Source of the DNA: CAMYOC01 sp963704875
Lineage (GTDB): Bacteria > Pseudomonadota > Gammaproteobacteria > Steroidobacterales > XN24
DNA length: 64,000 nucleotides
NCBI GenBank assembly: GCA_963704875.1
Contig: CAVPIA010000008.1
Coordinates: 434,001-498,000 of the forward strand
Reading direction: 5' to 3'
Below, in pieces: positions 12,163-20,613 of this stretch (position 1 is its first letter; the number at the start of each line of letters is the position of its first letter). The translations under genes were made by a program, and so were the position numbers. The notes beneath the pieces are model-generated. The model saw nothing but the letters and a program-made list of their open reading frames with translations. It did not search any database and was not told where the DNA came from.

Positions 12163-13116
12163 TCAGGCCGCGACTTGCTCGCCGTCAGGCAAGCGACGCG
12201 CCACCGAGAGAATGAGCGGAAAGGGCTGACCGGGCAGTTGCTGACAATGTTCCAGGCGCAGACCGGCATCGGCCAGCCACTGGTCGAGACACTGCCGATC
12301 GATATCAACGCAATCCGACTCCGCCGGGCCGGAAACAGCCGCCGGATCGGCGGTCAAAAACTCGACCAGCAATAGTCGGCCGCCCTCGCGCAGCACGCGA
12401 GCGGCTTCAAGCAGCACCTGTCCGGGCTGCTCGGCCTGAAACAGCACCTGATCAATGGTCACGGTATCGAAACTACTGTCGGCAAACCGCAATTGATACA
12501 TATTGCCCTGACGCACCAGCAGGCGGTCCAGGCCAGCGGCATGCAGATTGCTCCGCGCCAGCATCAGCATGGCGCGGGATATATCGATCCCGACCGCACG
12601 GCCCGCATTCTTTCCGAGCAGACGCAGCATGCGGCCGCTTCCGGTGCCGATGTCCAGCAATTCTCCAATTTCTTCGTCGAGCATGGACCGCAGAATCAGC
12701 GCATCCACCGTAGCCTCGTCAGCGACTCTGGCCGGACCATTTTCCTGCCGGCCCTGCTCAACCACCGCGCGCGCAGCCTCTGCACGCTGCTCCAGCAGCT
12801 CTTCGAGCCGGCGCTGATCCAGTCCCAGCTGCGCATCGTCCGGCGGCAACTGCGCCAGCAGCGCAAGCGCAAGATTTGCGGCGGCCCCGGTCTGCGGGAC
12901 CCGGTAATAGACCCAGTTCTGTTCCCGGTACCGGATCAGCAAGCCGGCATGACAAAGCAGTTTCAGATGTCGTGATACCCGCGGCTGGCTCTGGCCGACG
13001 ATGGATGTGATCTCGCTGACCGTCAATTCGCTGCGCGCGCAAATAGCAAGCAGACGCAGGCGCGTAGGCTCTGCAACCGCTTTGAGTCCGTCCAGTAGTG
13101 TAGCCAGCTGGTCCAT
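12163..13116 (-). CDS. sahR: SahR-like ArsR-family regulator fused to a SAM-methyltransferase domain
   Basis: A 317-residue two-domain protein. Residues about 1-90 form an ArsR-type winged helix (AEPTRLRLLAIC, recognition helix SQPRVSRHLKLL). Residues about 140-317 form a class I SAM-methyltransferase fold (LLDIGTGSGRMLRLLG, VGIDISRAMLMLAR). No catalytic residues of a known methyltransferase are evident, which fits a sensor. The SahR family (ArsR plus methyltransferase domain) is known in Proteobacteria to respond to S-adenosylhomocysteine and control methionine-cycle genes; membership here is inferred from domain order and from metF-metH downstream. The ATG at 13116 is preferred over a TTG at 13173, which would place the operator inside the coding region. 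Confidence 0.82.
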   Translation of the reverse strand: MDQLATLLDGLKAVAEPTRLRLLAICARSELTVSEITSIVGQSQPRVSRHLKLLCHAGLLIRYREQNWVYYRVPQTGAAANLALALLAQLPPDDAQLGLDQRRLEELLEQRAEAARAVVEQGRQENGPARVADEATVDALILRSMLDEEIGELLDIGTGSGRMLRLLGKNAGRAVGIDISRAMLMLARSNLHAAGLDRLLVRQGNMYQLRFADSSFDTVTIDQVLFQAEQPGQVLLEAARVLREGGRLLLVEFLTADPAAVSGPAESDCVDIDRQCLDQWLADAGLRLEHCQQLPGQPFPLILSVARRLPDGEQVAA

Positions 13117-13145
13117 TGCGTTGACTCTGATGGGGAGTGCAGACC

Positions 13146-13173
13146 AATATAAAGATATCTTTATATTTTGCAA
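13146..13173 (-). promoter_or_regulatory. sahR-metF-metH promoter with embedded 22-bp palindromic operator
   Basis: A perfect 22-bp palindrome runs from 13146 to 13167 (arms AATATAAAGAT / ATCTTTATATT, no mismatch). Read on the minus strand, TTGCAA at 13173-13168 and TATATT at 13151-13146 make a -35/-10 pair with a 16-base spacer. The palindrome therefore fills the spacer and covers the -10, and the sahR start codon lies 29 bases further on. This is the expected layout for an autorepressor site. The local AT-richness stands out in a GC-rich window. Confidence 0.75.
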
Positions 13174-13180
13174 GTCATTG

Positions 13181-13242
13181 TTTCATATATTCGCATTTCA
13201 TATATTCACATTCCGACACACAGCACACCGGCACACAGCACA
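13181..13242. repeat. Two tandem 15-bp direct repeats upstream of the sahR promoter
   Basis: TTTCATATATTCGCA (13181-13195) is followed at once by TTTCATATATTCACA (13196-13210), 14 of 15 identical. After 6 bases, CACACAGCACA occurs at 13217-13227 and again at 13232-13242, also with a 15-base period. The AT-rich pair lies just upstream of the -35 and could act as an UP element or a second regulator site. Confidence 0.6.
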
Positions 13243-13275
13243 AAAATGGCCAGACCCCACGGAGGGCCCGGCCAT
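13241..13275 (-). terminator. Rho-independent terminator of the amino-acid binding protein gene
   Basis: On the minus strand, bases 13275 to 13246 fold into a stem of about 13 pairs (outer arms ATGGCC / GGCCAT, inner CCC/GGG with wobble pairs, loop CCGT) followed directly by TTTTTG. It lies 59 bases beyond the stop of the solute-binding protein gene and insulates it from the sahR promoter. Confidence 0.85.
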
Positions 13276-13333
13276 ATCGCTTTCCAGTCGGGTATGTTGC
13301 CAGCGTCAGACGCACTGGCAACCCGATCCCGGG

Positions 13334-14137
13334 CTAGGGCAGCGCCACCACCCAGGACCCGTCTTCGAGCCATTTCTTGCGCATTCTCTCGAGCGCGCCG
13401 ATGTCCTCGGCAACATCAACGAAATTGTCGATCAGATTGAGGAACTGCGGATCATTGCGCGGCACCGCAATACCGATGGGCTCAAACGTAAACGGCGACT
13501 TCAGCGTTGAGAGACCGGCGTCCGGATGCCGCAGGATGGTCAACAGACAAATCGCCATATCGGCCACCATCGCGTCTACCTTGCCGTCGAGCAGCAGTTT
13601 GACGCCGTCGTCGTAGTCCTTGACTGCAACCAGCTTGGCCAGCGGCATGACCGTCTCGACATACTCCTCGCTGGTAGAGCCGGCAAGTGCCGCCACTGTC
13701 AGATTGGCGTCGTCAATCTCGCCAGCTTCCTGCGCCGCGGCCAGCACGCTTGAGCGGGTGAGGATGGATTTGCCCGACAGCATGTATGGGCCAACGAACG
13801 ACACTTTTTGCGTGCGCTTGGTGGTAATCGCCATACCCGACATGACCATATCGACCTTGCCGTCTTCCAGTGCCTTCACCAGATCACCAAACGGCATCTG
13901 TACGATTTTCAGATCAACCCGCAGACCGCTGGCGATGAGGTTGGCCAGATCCACGTCAAGCCCGATCAGTTTGCCGTCGCGACTTATGGTGTTGTAGGGG
14001 GGCTGAGAGCCCGACATACCGACCCGCAATTCACCGCTCTTTGCAACCTGATCCAGGATCGGACCGGCAGCATTCGCGCTGACCATGGTGGCCGCAAGTA
14101 CCAGCGTCACAGCCAGTCTCTGTAGCAACATCTTCAT
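13334..14137 (-). CDS. Periplasmic amino-acid ABC-type substrate-binding protein
   Basis: A 267-residue family 3 solute-binding protein (polar amino acids). Residues 1-23 form a signal peptide ending in SANA. The mature start GELRVGMSGSQPPYN and the GLDVDLANLIAS motif are typical, as is the second-lobe segment KVDAMVADMAICL. No ABC permease or ATPase gene is adjacent; terminators lie on both sides, so it is monocistronic. It could serve a transporter encoded elsewhere, or act as a sensor input. The ligand cannot be told from sequence. Confidence 0.8.
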   Translation of the reverse strand: MKMLLQRLAVTLVLAATMVSANAAGPILDQVAKSGELRVGMSGSQPPYNTISRDGKLIGLDVDLANLIASGLRVDLKIVQMPFGDLVKALEDGKVDMVMSGMAITTKRTQKVSFVGPYMLSGKSILTRSSVLAAAQEAGEIDDANLTVAALAGSTSEEYVETVMPLAKLVAVKDYDDGVKLLLDGKVDAMVADMAICLLTILRHPDAGLSTLKSPFTFEPIGIAVPRNDPQFLNLIDNFVDVAEDIGALERMRKKWLEDGSWVVALP

Positions 14138-14153
14138 CTACTTCCTCCACTCC

Positions 14154-14179
14154 AAAAAACGGGCCTTGAGCCAGGCCCG
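14154..14179 (-). terminator. Rho-independent terminator downstream of hslO
   Basis: Minus-strand hairpin with arms CGGGCCT (14179-14173 region) and AGGCCCG (14166-14160), loop of 6, followed by six T (14159-14154). It lies about 57 bases past the hslO stop and separates the gat-hslO transcript from the binding-protein gene. Confidence 0.88.
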
Positions 14180-14235
14180 ATGAATCCCCGAACAAAGTCG
14201 CCGGCAAATGCCGATGAACTTCGTAGCAACAGGGC

Positions 14236-15132
14236 TTAATGCAAAAGCGACGGACCGGAATCCGGCGGCAAGTCAACAAACAGGGATTGCGCGTCCACCG
14301 CGTCAAACCGATAGGCGTGATTGCAGAACTCGCAACGTACTTCGATCTGCGGCTGCTCTTCGAGCAAGCCAACGATCTCCTCGCGACCCAGCATGCGCAG
14401 GGTGCCTTCGACCCGGGCCTGGCTGCATGAGCAGCGAAATTGTACCGGCTGCGGCTCAAACAGGCGCAAATCATCCTGATGGAACAGGCGCCGCAGGATG
14501 TCGCGATCGGTCAGCTTGCGCAATTCATCCTGAGACAAGGTGTCAGCCAGCACCTGCACGTGCTGCCAGGCCGCTTCGGCTTCTTCACCCCAGGAGTCGG
14601 GCACGCGCTGCAACAGCATGCCGGCGGTACCATTGGCGCCGCTGGTCAACCACAGCCGTGTAGGCAATTGCACGGAACGCTGGAAGTAACCTTCCAGAGA
14701 CTCCGCAAGCGTCGCGCCGGTTATCGGGACGATGCCCTGGTAGCTGTCCTTCTCTTCACCGGCCTCGATCGTAATCGCCACCCGCCCTTCTCCGGCCAGG
14801 CTGCGCAAATCGCCTTCGGGCGCCTCTCCGCTCCACTTGGCAAGACCACGTACTTCATGCTGACTGGTGCACTGGACCACCAGCAGATGCATCGGTCCGT
14901 CGCCAGCCAGCTGCAGCGTCAGCTTGCCGTCGAACTTCAGCGTCGAGGTCAATAATACCGCTGCCGCCAGGGCTTCACCCAATGCGCGCCTGACCGCTGG
15001 CGGATAATCCGCCTGGCCGGCGATTTCCTGCCAGCACTGGTCCAGGTGTACCAGTTCGCCGCGCACTGGCAACGCCTCGAACAGGAAACGGTGCAGGCAA
15101 TCTGAATCGTCGAGGCTGCGGGGATCAGCCAT
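14236..15132 (-). CDS. hslO: Redox-regulated chaperone Hsp33
   Basis: A 298-residue cytosolic holdase activated by oxidation and unfolding. The C-terminal redox switch is present: CSC (in FRCSCSQARVEG) and, about 30 residues later, CEFC, the four zinc-ligating cysteines. N-terminal core motifs include RALGEALAAAVLLTSTLKFDGKLTLQ. Length agrees with E. coli Hsp33 (292). Its start overlaps the gatB stop by 8 bases, so the chaperone is translationally linked to the amidotransferase genes. Confidence 0.95.
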   Translation of the reverse strand: MADPRSLDDSDCLHRFLFEALPVRGELVHLDQCWQEIAGQADYPPAVRRALGEALAAAVLLTSTLKFDGKLTLQLAGDGPMHLLVVQCTSQHEVRGLAKWSGEAPEGDLRSLAGEGRVAITIEAGEEKDSYQGIVPITGATLAESLEGYFQRSVQLPTRLWLTSGANGTAGMLLQRVPDSWGEEAEAAWQHVQVLADTLSQDELRKLTDRDILRRLFHQDDLRLFEPQPVQFRCSCSQARVEGTLRMLGREEIVGLLEEQPQIEVRCEFCNHAYRFDAVDAQSLFVDLPPDSGPSLLH

Positions 15133-16558
15133 CCAGGCTCTCTTTCAGCAACTTGTTGACCTCGGCCGGATTGGCCTGCCCACGGGTCGCCTTCATCACC
15201 TGGCCGACAAAAAAACCGAGCAACTTGTCCTTGCCGCCCCGGTATTGCTCGAGCTGGCCCGGGTTGTCCGCCAGGACCTGATCAATCACTGCCTGGATTG
15301 CCGAGCTGTCGGTGATCTGCTTCAGCCCCCGGGCCTCGATGATCGCGTCGGCGCTGCCCTCGCCGGCCCACATCGCCTCAAAAACCTCTTTGGCGATCTT
15401 GCCCGAGATGGTGCCGTCTTCGATCCGGCTCAGCAGGCCGGCCAGCGCAGCCGCGTCGACCGGGCTGGCGCCGATATCCAGACCGGCCTTGTTCAGCGCG
15501 CCGGAGAAATCCCCCATGACCCAGTTGGCAGCGACCTTGTTGTCGCTCAGGCGATCGGCCACGGCCTCGAAATAGTCGGCCATGTCGCGGCTTGCGGTCA
15601 GTACTGAAGCATCGTAGGCCGACAAGCCGAAGTCGCTCTCAAAACGCGCCTGCTTGTCCCAGGGCAATTCGGGTAATCCGGCACGGATCTGGTCCACGGT
15701 ACCGCGATCGATTTCCAGCGGGAGCAGATCCGGGTCCGGAAAGTAACGATAATCGTTAGCTTCTTCCTTGCTGCGCATCGGCCGGGTCTCGTCCCTGGCC
15801 GAATCATAGAGTCTGGTCTCCTGCACCACGCTACCGCCGGATTCGAGAATATCGATCTGACGTTCGACCTCGAAATTGATCGCGCGCTCGATGAATCGAA
15901 ACGAGTTCAGATTCTTGATCTCGGCCCGGGTGCCAAACTCATGACGACCCACCGGACGCACCGAAACATTGGCGTCGCAGCGCAGCGATCCTTCCTGCAT
16001 ATTGCCATCGCAGATATCGAGATATCGCACCAGCTGGTGGATCAGTTTCATGTACGCCACAGCTTCGCGAGCGGAGCGCATATCCGGCTCCGACACGATT
16101 TCCAGCAGCGGCGTCCCCGCCCGGTTCAGATCGATGCCTGACAGGCCGTGGAAGTCCTCGTGCAGGGATTTACCCGCATCTTCTTCCAGATGCGCCCGGG
16201 TGATACCGATACGTTTGCGGTCACCGTCATCCAGAGTGATGTCGACCCAGCCGTCGTGCACTACCGGCAATTCGTACTGGCTGATCTGGTAACCCTTGGG
16301 CAGATCAGGATAGAAATAGTTTTTGCGCGCGAAGATAGAACGTGGCGCGATACTCGAATGGCTGGCCAGGCCGAAAACCACAGCCATCCGCACCACTTCC
16401 TGATTGAGTACCGGCAGCATCCCGGGATAGCCGAGATCCACCAGGCAGGCCTGGGTATTGGGTTCGGCGCCAAAATCCGTCGACGCGCTCGAGAATATCT
16501 TGCTGGCCGTCTTCAGCTGGGCGTGAATCTCCAGGCCGATGACCGTTTCCCAATGCAT
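15125..16558 (-). CDS. gatB: Asp/Glu-tRNA amidotransferase subunit B
   Basis: A 477-residue tRNA-binding and kinase subunit of GatCAB, which amidates misacylated Glu-tRNAGln and/or Asp-tRNAAsn. It opens with ETVIGLEIHAQLKTASKIFS, keeps the LPKGYQISQYE and GSLRCDANVSVRP signatures, and ends with the helical tail/YqeY-like domain (VMKATRGQANPAEVNKLL). It sits 33 bases after gatA and overlaps hslO. Having the whole complex implies indirect synthesis of Gln- or Asn-tRNA in this organism. Confidence 0.96.
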   Translation of the reverse strand: MHWETVIGLEIHAQLKTASKIFSSASTDFGAEPNTQACLVDLGYPGMLPVLNQEVVRMAVVFGLASHSSIAPRSIFARKNYFYPDLPKGYQISQYELPVVHDGWVDITLDDGDRKRIGITRAHLEEDAGKSLHEDFHGLSGIDLNRAGTPLLEIVSEPDMRSAREAVAYMKLIHQLVRYLDICDGNMQEGSLRCDANVSVRPVGRHEFGTRAEIKNLNSFRFIERAINFEVERQIDILESGGSVVQETRLYDSARDETRPMRSKEEANDYRYFPDPDLLPLEIDRGTVDQIRAGLPELPWDKQARFESDFGLSAYDASVLTASRDMADYFEAVADRLSDNKVAANWVMGDFSGALNKAGLDIGASPVDAAALAGLLSRIEDGTISGKIAKEVFEAMWAGEGSADAIIEARGLKQITDSSAIQAVIDQVLADNPGQLEQYRGGKDKLLGFFVGQVMKATRGQANPAEVNKLLKESLDG

Positions 16559-16591
16559 TGGTGTTCCTCCGTTCTCTTGCGACCAGGCAGA

Positions 16592-18049
16592 TCAGGCGAA
16601 ATCGCCGCCCGGCGCCTGCAGATGCCAGTCGGTGGCCTGCTGAAAACGATGTGCCGCGTTCAGCAGCTTCGCTTCGTCGAAATGGCGACCGATGATCTGC
16701 AGCCCCACCGGCAAACCGTCGACCAGACCGCATGGCACCGACATACCCGGCAGACCGGCAAGATTGACGCCGATAGTGTAAATATCGTTGAGATACATGG
16801 TGACCGGGTCATCCGTCTTTGCCCCCAGCGCAAAGGCCGGGGTGGGCGTCGTCGGGCTGATGAGCAGATCGACCGAAGCAAAGGCGCGGCGGAAATCTTC
16901 AGCAATCAATTGCCGCACGCGCTGTGCCTTGAGGTAATAGGCGTCGTAGTAACCGGCAGATAGCACATAGGTGCCGGTCATGATCCGCCGCTGCACCTCG
17001 GCCCCGAAGCCCTCGCCACGGCTGCGTTTGTAGAGATCCTCCAGATCTACGGGATCCTGTGCCCGATAGCCGAACCGGACGCCGTCATAGCGCGACAGGT
17101 TTGACGAACATTCGGCCGGCGCAACCACATAGTAGGCCGGGACCGACAAACCGACGTTCGGCAGGCTGATTTCCTTGATTTCGGCGCCCAGCCCGCGATA
17201 GATCTCGATGGCCGCGTTTATTGCGTCGGCGTTGGCCGGGAGCAGACCTTCATCAAAAAACTCCTGCGGCACGCCAATCCGAAGACCGCTCAGGTCGTCG
17301 CCCAGGCCTGCGAGATAGTCAGGCACCGGCTCATCCACGCTGGTGGAATCGCGCGCATCGTGACCCGCCATCGCGGCCAGCATCAGTGCCGCATCCTCGG
17401 CAGTGCGGGTCAGGGTGCCGGCCTGGTCGAGGCTTGAGGCAAACGCGATCATGCCGTACCGCGAGACTCGCCCGTAGGTAGGCTTGAAGCCCGTAATGCC
17501 GGTCAGGGCCGCGGGTTGCCTGATCGACCCGCCGGTATCGGTGCCGGTCGCCGCAGGCGCCAGTCGCGCCGCCACTGCCGCGGCGGAACCGCCGGATGAC
17601 CCGCCGGGCACCTTGTCCAGGTCCCACGGGTTGCGCACCGGCCCGTACCAGCTGGTTTCGTTGGACGATCCCATAGCAAATTCGTCCATATTGGTCTTGC
17701 CCAGCATGACCATGCCAGCGTCAGCCAGGCGCTGAACCACATGCGCGTCGTAGGGCGCGACAAAATTGTCCAGCATCCGCGAACCGCAGCTGGTGCGGAC
17801 CCCGCTTGTACAAAAAATATCCTTGTGGGCCAATGGGATACCAGTCAAAGGCCCGGCGTCGCCGGTGGCGATAAGCTGATCGGCCGCGGCCGCCTGGGCC
17901 ATGGCCTGATCGCCAGTGACAGTGACAAAAGCGTTGAGCGCGTCCTGCGACGACTCGATACGTTGCAGGAAGTGGCGCGTCAGTTCGACGCTGCTGACCT
18001 CTCGCGCATGCAGCGCGGCGGAGAGTTCGGTCAGGGTTCGCGTATGCAT
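16592..18049 (-). CDS. gatA: Asp/Glu-tRNA amidotransferase subunit A
   Basis: A 485-residue amidase-signature glutaminase that supplies ammonia to GatB. The Ser-cisSer-Lys triad regions are visible: the lysine in IPLAHKDIFCT near residue 77, the glycine/serine-rich PGGSSGGSAAAVAA near 150, and the nucleophile region GTDTGGSIRQPA near 172. Length and motifs match GatA. It is preceded by gatC with a 103-base gap holding an inverted repeat and followed by gatB. Confidence 0.96.
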   Translation of the reverse strand: MHTRTLTELSAALHAREVSSVELTRHFLQRIESSQDALNAFVTVTGDQAMAQAAAADQLIATGDAGPLTGIPLAHKDIFCTSGVRTSCGSRMLDNFVAPYDAHVVQRLADAGMVMLGKTNMDEFAMGSSNETSWYGPVRNPWDLDKVPGGSSGGSAAAVAARLAPAATGTDTGGSIRQPAALTGITGFKPTYGRVSRYGMIAFASSLDQAGTLTRTAEDAALMLAAMAGHDARDSTSVDEPVPDYLAGLGDDLSGLRIGVPQEFFDEGLLPANADAINAAIEIYRGLGAEIKEISLPNVGLSVPAYYVVAPAECSSNLSRYDGVRFGYRAQDPVDLEDLYKRSRGEGFGAEVQRRIMTGTYVLSAGYYDAYYLKAQRVRQLIAEDFRRAFASVDLLISPTTPTPAFALGAKTDDPVTMYLNDIYTIGVNLAGLPGMSVPCGLVDGLPVGLQIIGRHFDEAKLLNAAHRFQQATDWHLQAPGGDFA

Positions 18050-18070
18050 TGAGGCGTCCTGTAATAGTTG

Positions 18071-18095
18071 CGCCGGGCTGTGTCAGCGCCCGGTG
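18071..18095. other. Intercistronic hairpin between gatC and gatA
   Basis: CCGGGC at 18073-18078 pairs with GCCCGG at 18088-18093, extended by one wobble and one GC pair to 18071/18095, with a 9-base loop. No T-tract follows on either strand, so an mRNA-stability or attenuating structure is more likely than a terminator. Confidence 0.45.
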
Positions 18096-18152
18096 GTAAA
18101 TCAAGTTCTGGTGGCGGCTGGATGCAGACCGGCCTGGAGAAAGCAGTGGCGG

Positions 18153-18440
18153 CTATTCGATCACTCTGGGCACCAGATAGAGACCGCGCTCGGTCCGCTC
18201 CGCATTGGCCTGGAACAGCTCGCGCTGGTTTTCTTCGGTGACAATATCGGCACGCAGCGGTTGCGACATGTTCAGCGGATGGGCCATCGGCTCAACCTTG
18301 TCGGTCTCGGCGTCGTCGAGTTGCGCGACGAAATCGATTATTCGGGAGAGGTTCTCCACGTACCCGGGCACATCCTCATCGGAGATACGTAGCCGGGCTA
18401 GGTGGGCGATGTTCTCCACCTCGTGTCGGGTCAGGGCCAT
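18153..18440 (-). CDS. gatC: Asp/Glu-tRNA amidotransferase subunit C
   Basis: A 95-residue small subunit that wraps around and stabilises GatA. Family features: the N-terminal helix RHEVENIAHLARLRI, the central LSRIIDFVAQLDDAET segment, and the C-terminal REGLFQ-like region reading RTERGLYLVPRVIE. It is first in the gatCAB-hslO operon and diverges from mreB. Confidence 0.95.
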   Translation of the reverse strand: MALTRHEVENIAHLARLRISDEDVPGYVENLSRIIDFVAQLDDAETDKVEPMAHPLNMSQPLRADIVTEENQRELFQANAERTERGLYLVPRVIE

Positions 18441-18482
18441 GCGTCACTCCTGGGCAAAACGAGCGCAATCAGACAAGCTGGT

Positions 18483-18488
18483 TATAAT
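18483..18488 (+). promoter_or_regulatory. Candidate -10 element in the gatC/mreB divergent gap
   Basis: A perfect TATAAT sits 84 bases upstream of the mreB ATG. The overlapping reverse reading TATTAT could serve gatC. No convincing -35 hexamer was found at 16-18 bases on either strand, so the assignment is tentative. Confidence 0.4.
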
Positions 18489-18572
18489 ACATCGTCGCTT
18501 GCCGTCAGTCGCGCCCGTTGCTACATTTTGGCGTTTATCGAACCCCTCCCTCTGACACGGACCCGGATCCAC

Positions 18573-19616
18573 ATGCTCAAGAGCCTTCGCGGTTACTTTT
18601 CAAACGACCTTTCCATTGACCTCGGAACCGCGAACACCCTGATTTACCTGCGCGGTAAAGGGATCGTGCTGAACGAGCCATCGGTAGTCGCGATCCGGGA
18701 GGAAACTGCCCGCGGTGGCCGCGCAGTCCAGGCCGTCGGGACCGAGGCCAAGAACATGCTCGGGCGAACGCCGGGCAATATCACCGCGATCAGACCGCTG
18801 AAAGACGGCGTCATCGCCGATTTCACGGTGACCGAGAAGATGCTCCAGCATTTCATCAAGAAAGCTCACGGCAGCCGGTATTTCCGGCCGAGTCCGCGGG
18901 TGCTTGTATGCGTGCCTTATGGGTCGACCCAGGTTGAGCGGCGCGCGATCCGGGAGTCGGCCGAGGGCGCCGGCGCGCGCAAGGTCTACCTGATCGAAGA
19001 GCCGATGGCCGCCGCGATCGGCGCCGGGATGCCGGTGCATGAAGCGCGCGGTTCGATGGTGCTCGATATCGGTGGCGGTACCTCTGAGGTCGCGATCATC
19101 TCACTCAACGGCATTGTATATGCGGCCTCAGTGCGCGTCGGCGGCGATAGATTCGACGAGGCCATCATCGCGTATGTGCGACGCAATTACGGCATCCTGA
19201 TCGGCGAAGCCACAGCGGAACGCATCAAGCACGAGATCGGCTCAGCCTATCCCGGCGAAGAAGTCCGGGAGATTTCGGTCAAAGGGCGCAACCTGTCTGA
19301 AGGCGTTCCGCGCAGCTTCACCCTCAACAGCAATGAAATCCTGGAGGCGCTGCAGGAGCCTTTGCAGGGCATCGTTGGCGCGGTGAAGGCGGCGCTGGAG
19401 CAAACACCGCCAGAACTCGGTGCCGACGTGGCCGAACGAGGCATCGTCCTTACAGGTGGCGGCGCTATGCTGCGCGATCTGGATAAGTTGCTGATGGAAG
19501 AGACCGGTCTGCCGGTGGTGATCGCCGATGAGCCACTGACCTGCGTCGCCCGCGGCGGTGGCAAGGTGCTGGAATTGATGGATCAGCACGGCCCGGGGCT
19601 TTTCGGACTCGAATAG
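18573..19616 (+). CDS. mreB: Rod-shape-determining actin homologue MreB
   Basis: A 347-residue actin-like ATPase that forms membrane-bound filaments directing lateral wall synthesis. Seen: phosphate-1 motif SIDLGTANTLIYLRGKGIVL, the conserved NEPSVVAI, phosphate-2 MVLDIGGGTSEVAIISL, and the adenosine motif VLTGGGAMLRDLD. The ATG at 18573 gives the typical N-terminus MLKSLRGYFSNDLSIDLG with a short amphipathic segment. First gene of the mreBCD-mrdAB-mltB-rlpA cluster. Confidence 0.97.
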   Translation: MLKSLRGYFSNDLSIDLGTANTLIYLRGKGIVLNEPSVVAIREETARGGRAVQAVGTEAKNMLGRTPGNITAIRPLKDGVIADFTVTEKMLQHFIKKAHGSRYFRPSPRVLVCVPYGSTQVERRAIRESAEGAGARKVYLIEEPMAAAIGAGMPVHEARGSMVLDIGGGTSEVAIISLNGIVYAASVRVGGDRFDEAIIAYVRRNYGILIGEATAERIKHEIGSAYPGEEVREISVKGRNLSEGVPRSFTLNSNEILEALQEPLQGIVGAVKAALEQTPPELGADVAERGIVLTGGGAMLRDLDKLLMEETGLPVVIADEPLTCVARGGGKVLELMDQHGPGLFGLE

Positions 19617-19642
19617 CGCAGGCTGGCGCCGGACCGCCGCAC

Positions 19643-19660
19643 GGGCGAGAATAGTCGCCC
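19643..19660. other. Hairpin between mreB and mreC
   Basis: Perfect 6-bp stem GGGCGA (19643-19648) / TCGCCC (19655-19660) with loop GAATAG, and no T-tract. It may protect or attenuate the transcript after the abundant mreB message. Confidence 0.4.
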
Positions 19661-19722
19661 ATGACAACAATCCCCGCACCCACCGTGACCTGAGCGGGTT
19701 GCAACACAGCGATCACAAACCC

Positions 19723-20613
19723 ATGTTCACGCGCGGCCCGTCCCTGGGCATGCGCCTGTTCCTGCTGGTCATAGCCTCTATTCTGCTGATGTATCTGGAT
19801 CATCAGCAGGGCCATTTGCAGACTGTCCGGCAGGCTCTGTCAGTAGCCGTGTACCCGATTCGGCTGGTGGTGGATCTGCCGTCCAGAGCCATGTTGTGGG
19901 CCGGAGAATCGCTTGCTTCGCGGCATTCGCTGATCGAAGAGAACGCGAACCTCAAGCAAGACCAGATACAGGCCAGGGTGTTGCTACAGCGACTGGAGGC
20001 GCTGGAAGCGGAGAATGGTCGTTTGCGGGCGCTGCTGGAATCCCGGCCGCAGCTGCCTGATCGTATTCTGGTCGCGGAGATGCTCTCCGTGGATCTGGAT
20101 CCGTTCCGCCACAACCTGGTCATCGACAAGGGGATCAACAGTGGCGTATATGTGGGTCAGGCCATGCTGGATGCGGATGGGGTGGTCGGTCAGGTCACCC
20201 GGGTCGAACCACTGAGCTCGGAAGCGATCATGATCAGCGACCCGGGCCATGCCACGCCAGTGGAGATCAATCGCAATGGCCTGAGGACGATCGCGCTGGG
20301 CACCGGCGACAGCAGCATCCTGCGTCTGCCGTTTCTGCCCAACAACGCCAATGTCGAAGTCGGCGATCTGCTGGTGACCTCGGGTCTTGGCAACGCTTTC
20401 CCATCCGGATATCCGGTCGCGCGGGTAGCGACGGTTGATCGCAGGCCCGGGGAACCGTTTGCAGATGTCACCGCAGAACCCACCGCAGCGCTGAACCGCA
20501 AGCGCGAGGTCCTGCTGGTGTGGCAGCAAGCCGGCAACACCGGCGCGGCAGAATCGGGCGACGACGGGGCGGACGTGGAGCCACCGCCGGCCGACACGGA
20601 ACCGGACTCATGA
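19723..20613 (+). CDS. mreC: Rod-shape-determining protein MreC
   Basis: A 296-residue bitopic protein linking MreB to the periplasmic elongation enzymes. One transmembrane helix lies near residues 10-28 (LFLLVIASILLMYL), followed by a coiled coil (about 65-110, ENANLKQDQIQARVLLQRLE) and the beta-barrel domains (DKGINSGVYVGQAMLDADGVVG, SGLGNAFPSGYPVARV). The ATG at 19723 is chosen because MFTRGPSLGMRL matches the conserved RGPSL start; a TTG at 19699 would add 8 residues. Its stop overlaps the mreD start (ATGA). Confidence 0.93.
   Translation: MFTRGPSLGMRLFLLVIASILLMYLDHQQGHLQTVRQALSVAVYPIRLVVDLPSRAMLWAGESLASRHSLIEENANLKQDQIQARVLLQRLEALEAENGRLRALLESRPQLPDRILVAEMLSVDLDPFRHNLVIDKGINSGVYVGQAMLDADGVVGQVTRVEPLSSEAIMISDPGHATPVEINRNGLRTIALGTGDSSILRLPFLPNNANVEVGDLLVTSGLGNAFPSGYPVARVATVDRRPGEPFADVTAEPTAALNRKREVLLVWQQAGNTGAAESGDDGADVEPPPADTEPDS

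Noticed and set aside
11264..13146. Cobalamin or SAM riboswitch controlling metH/metF
   Set aside because: Gaps in the operon are 10 and 19 bases, and the sahR leader between the -10 and the start codon is only about 29 bases, too short for either riboswitch; a palindromic operator explains control better.
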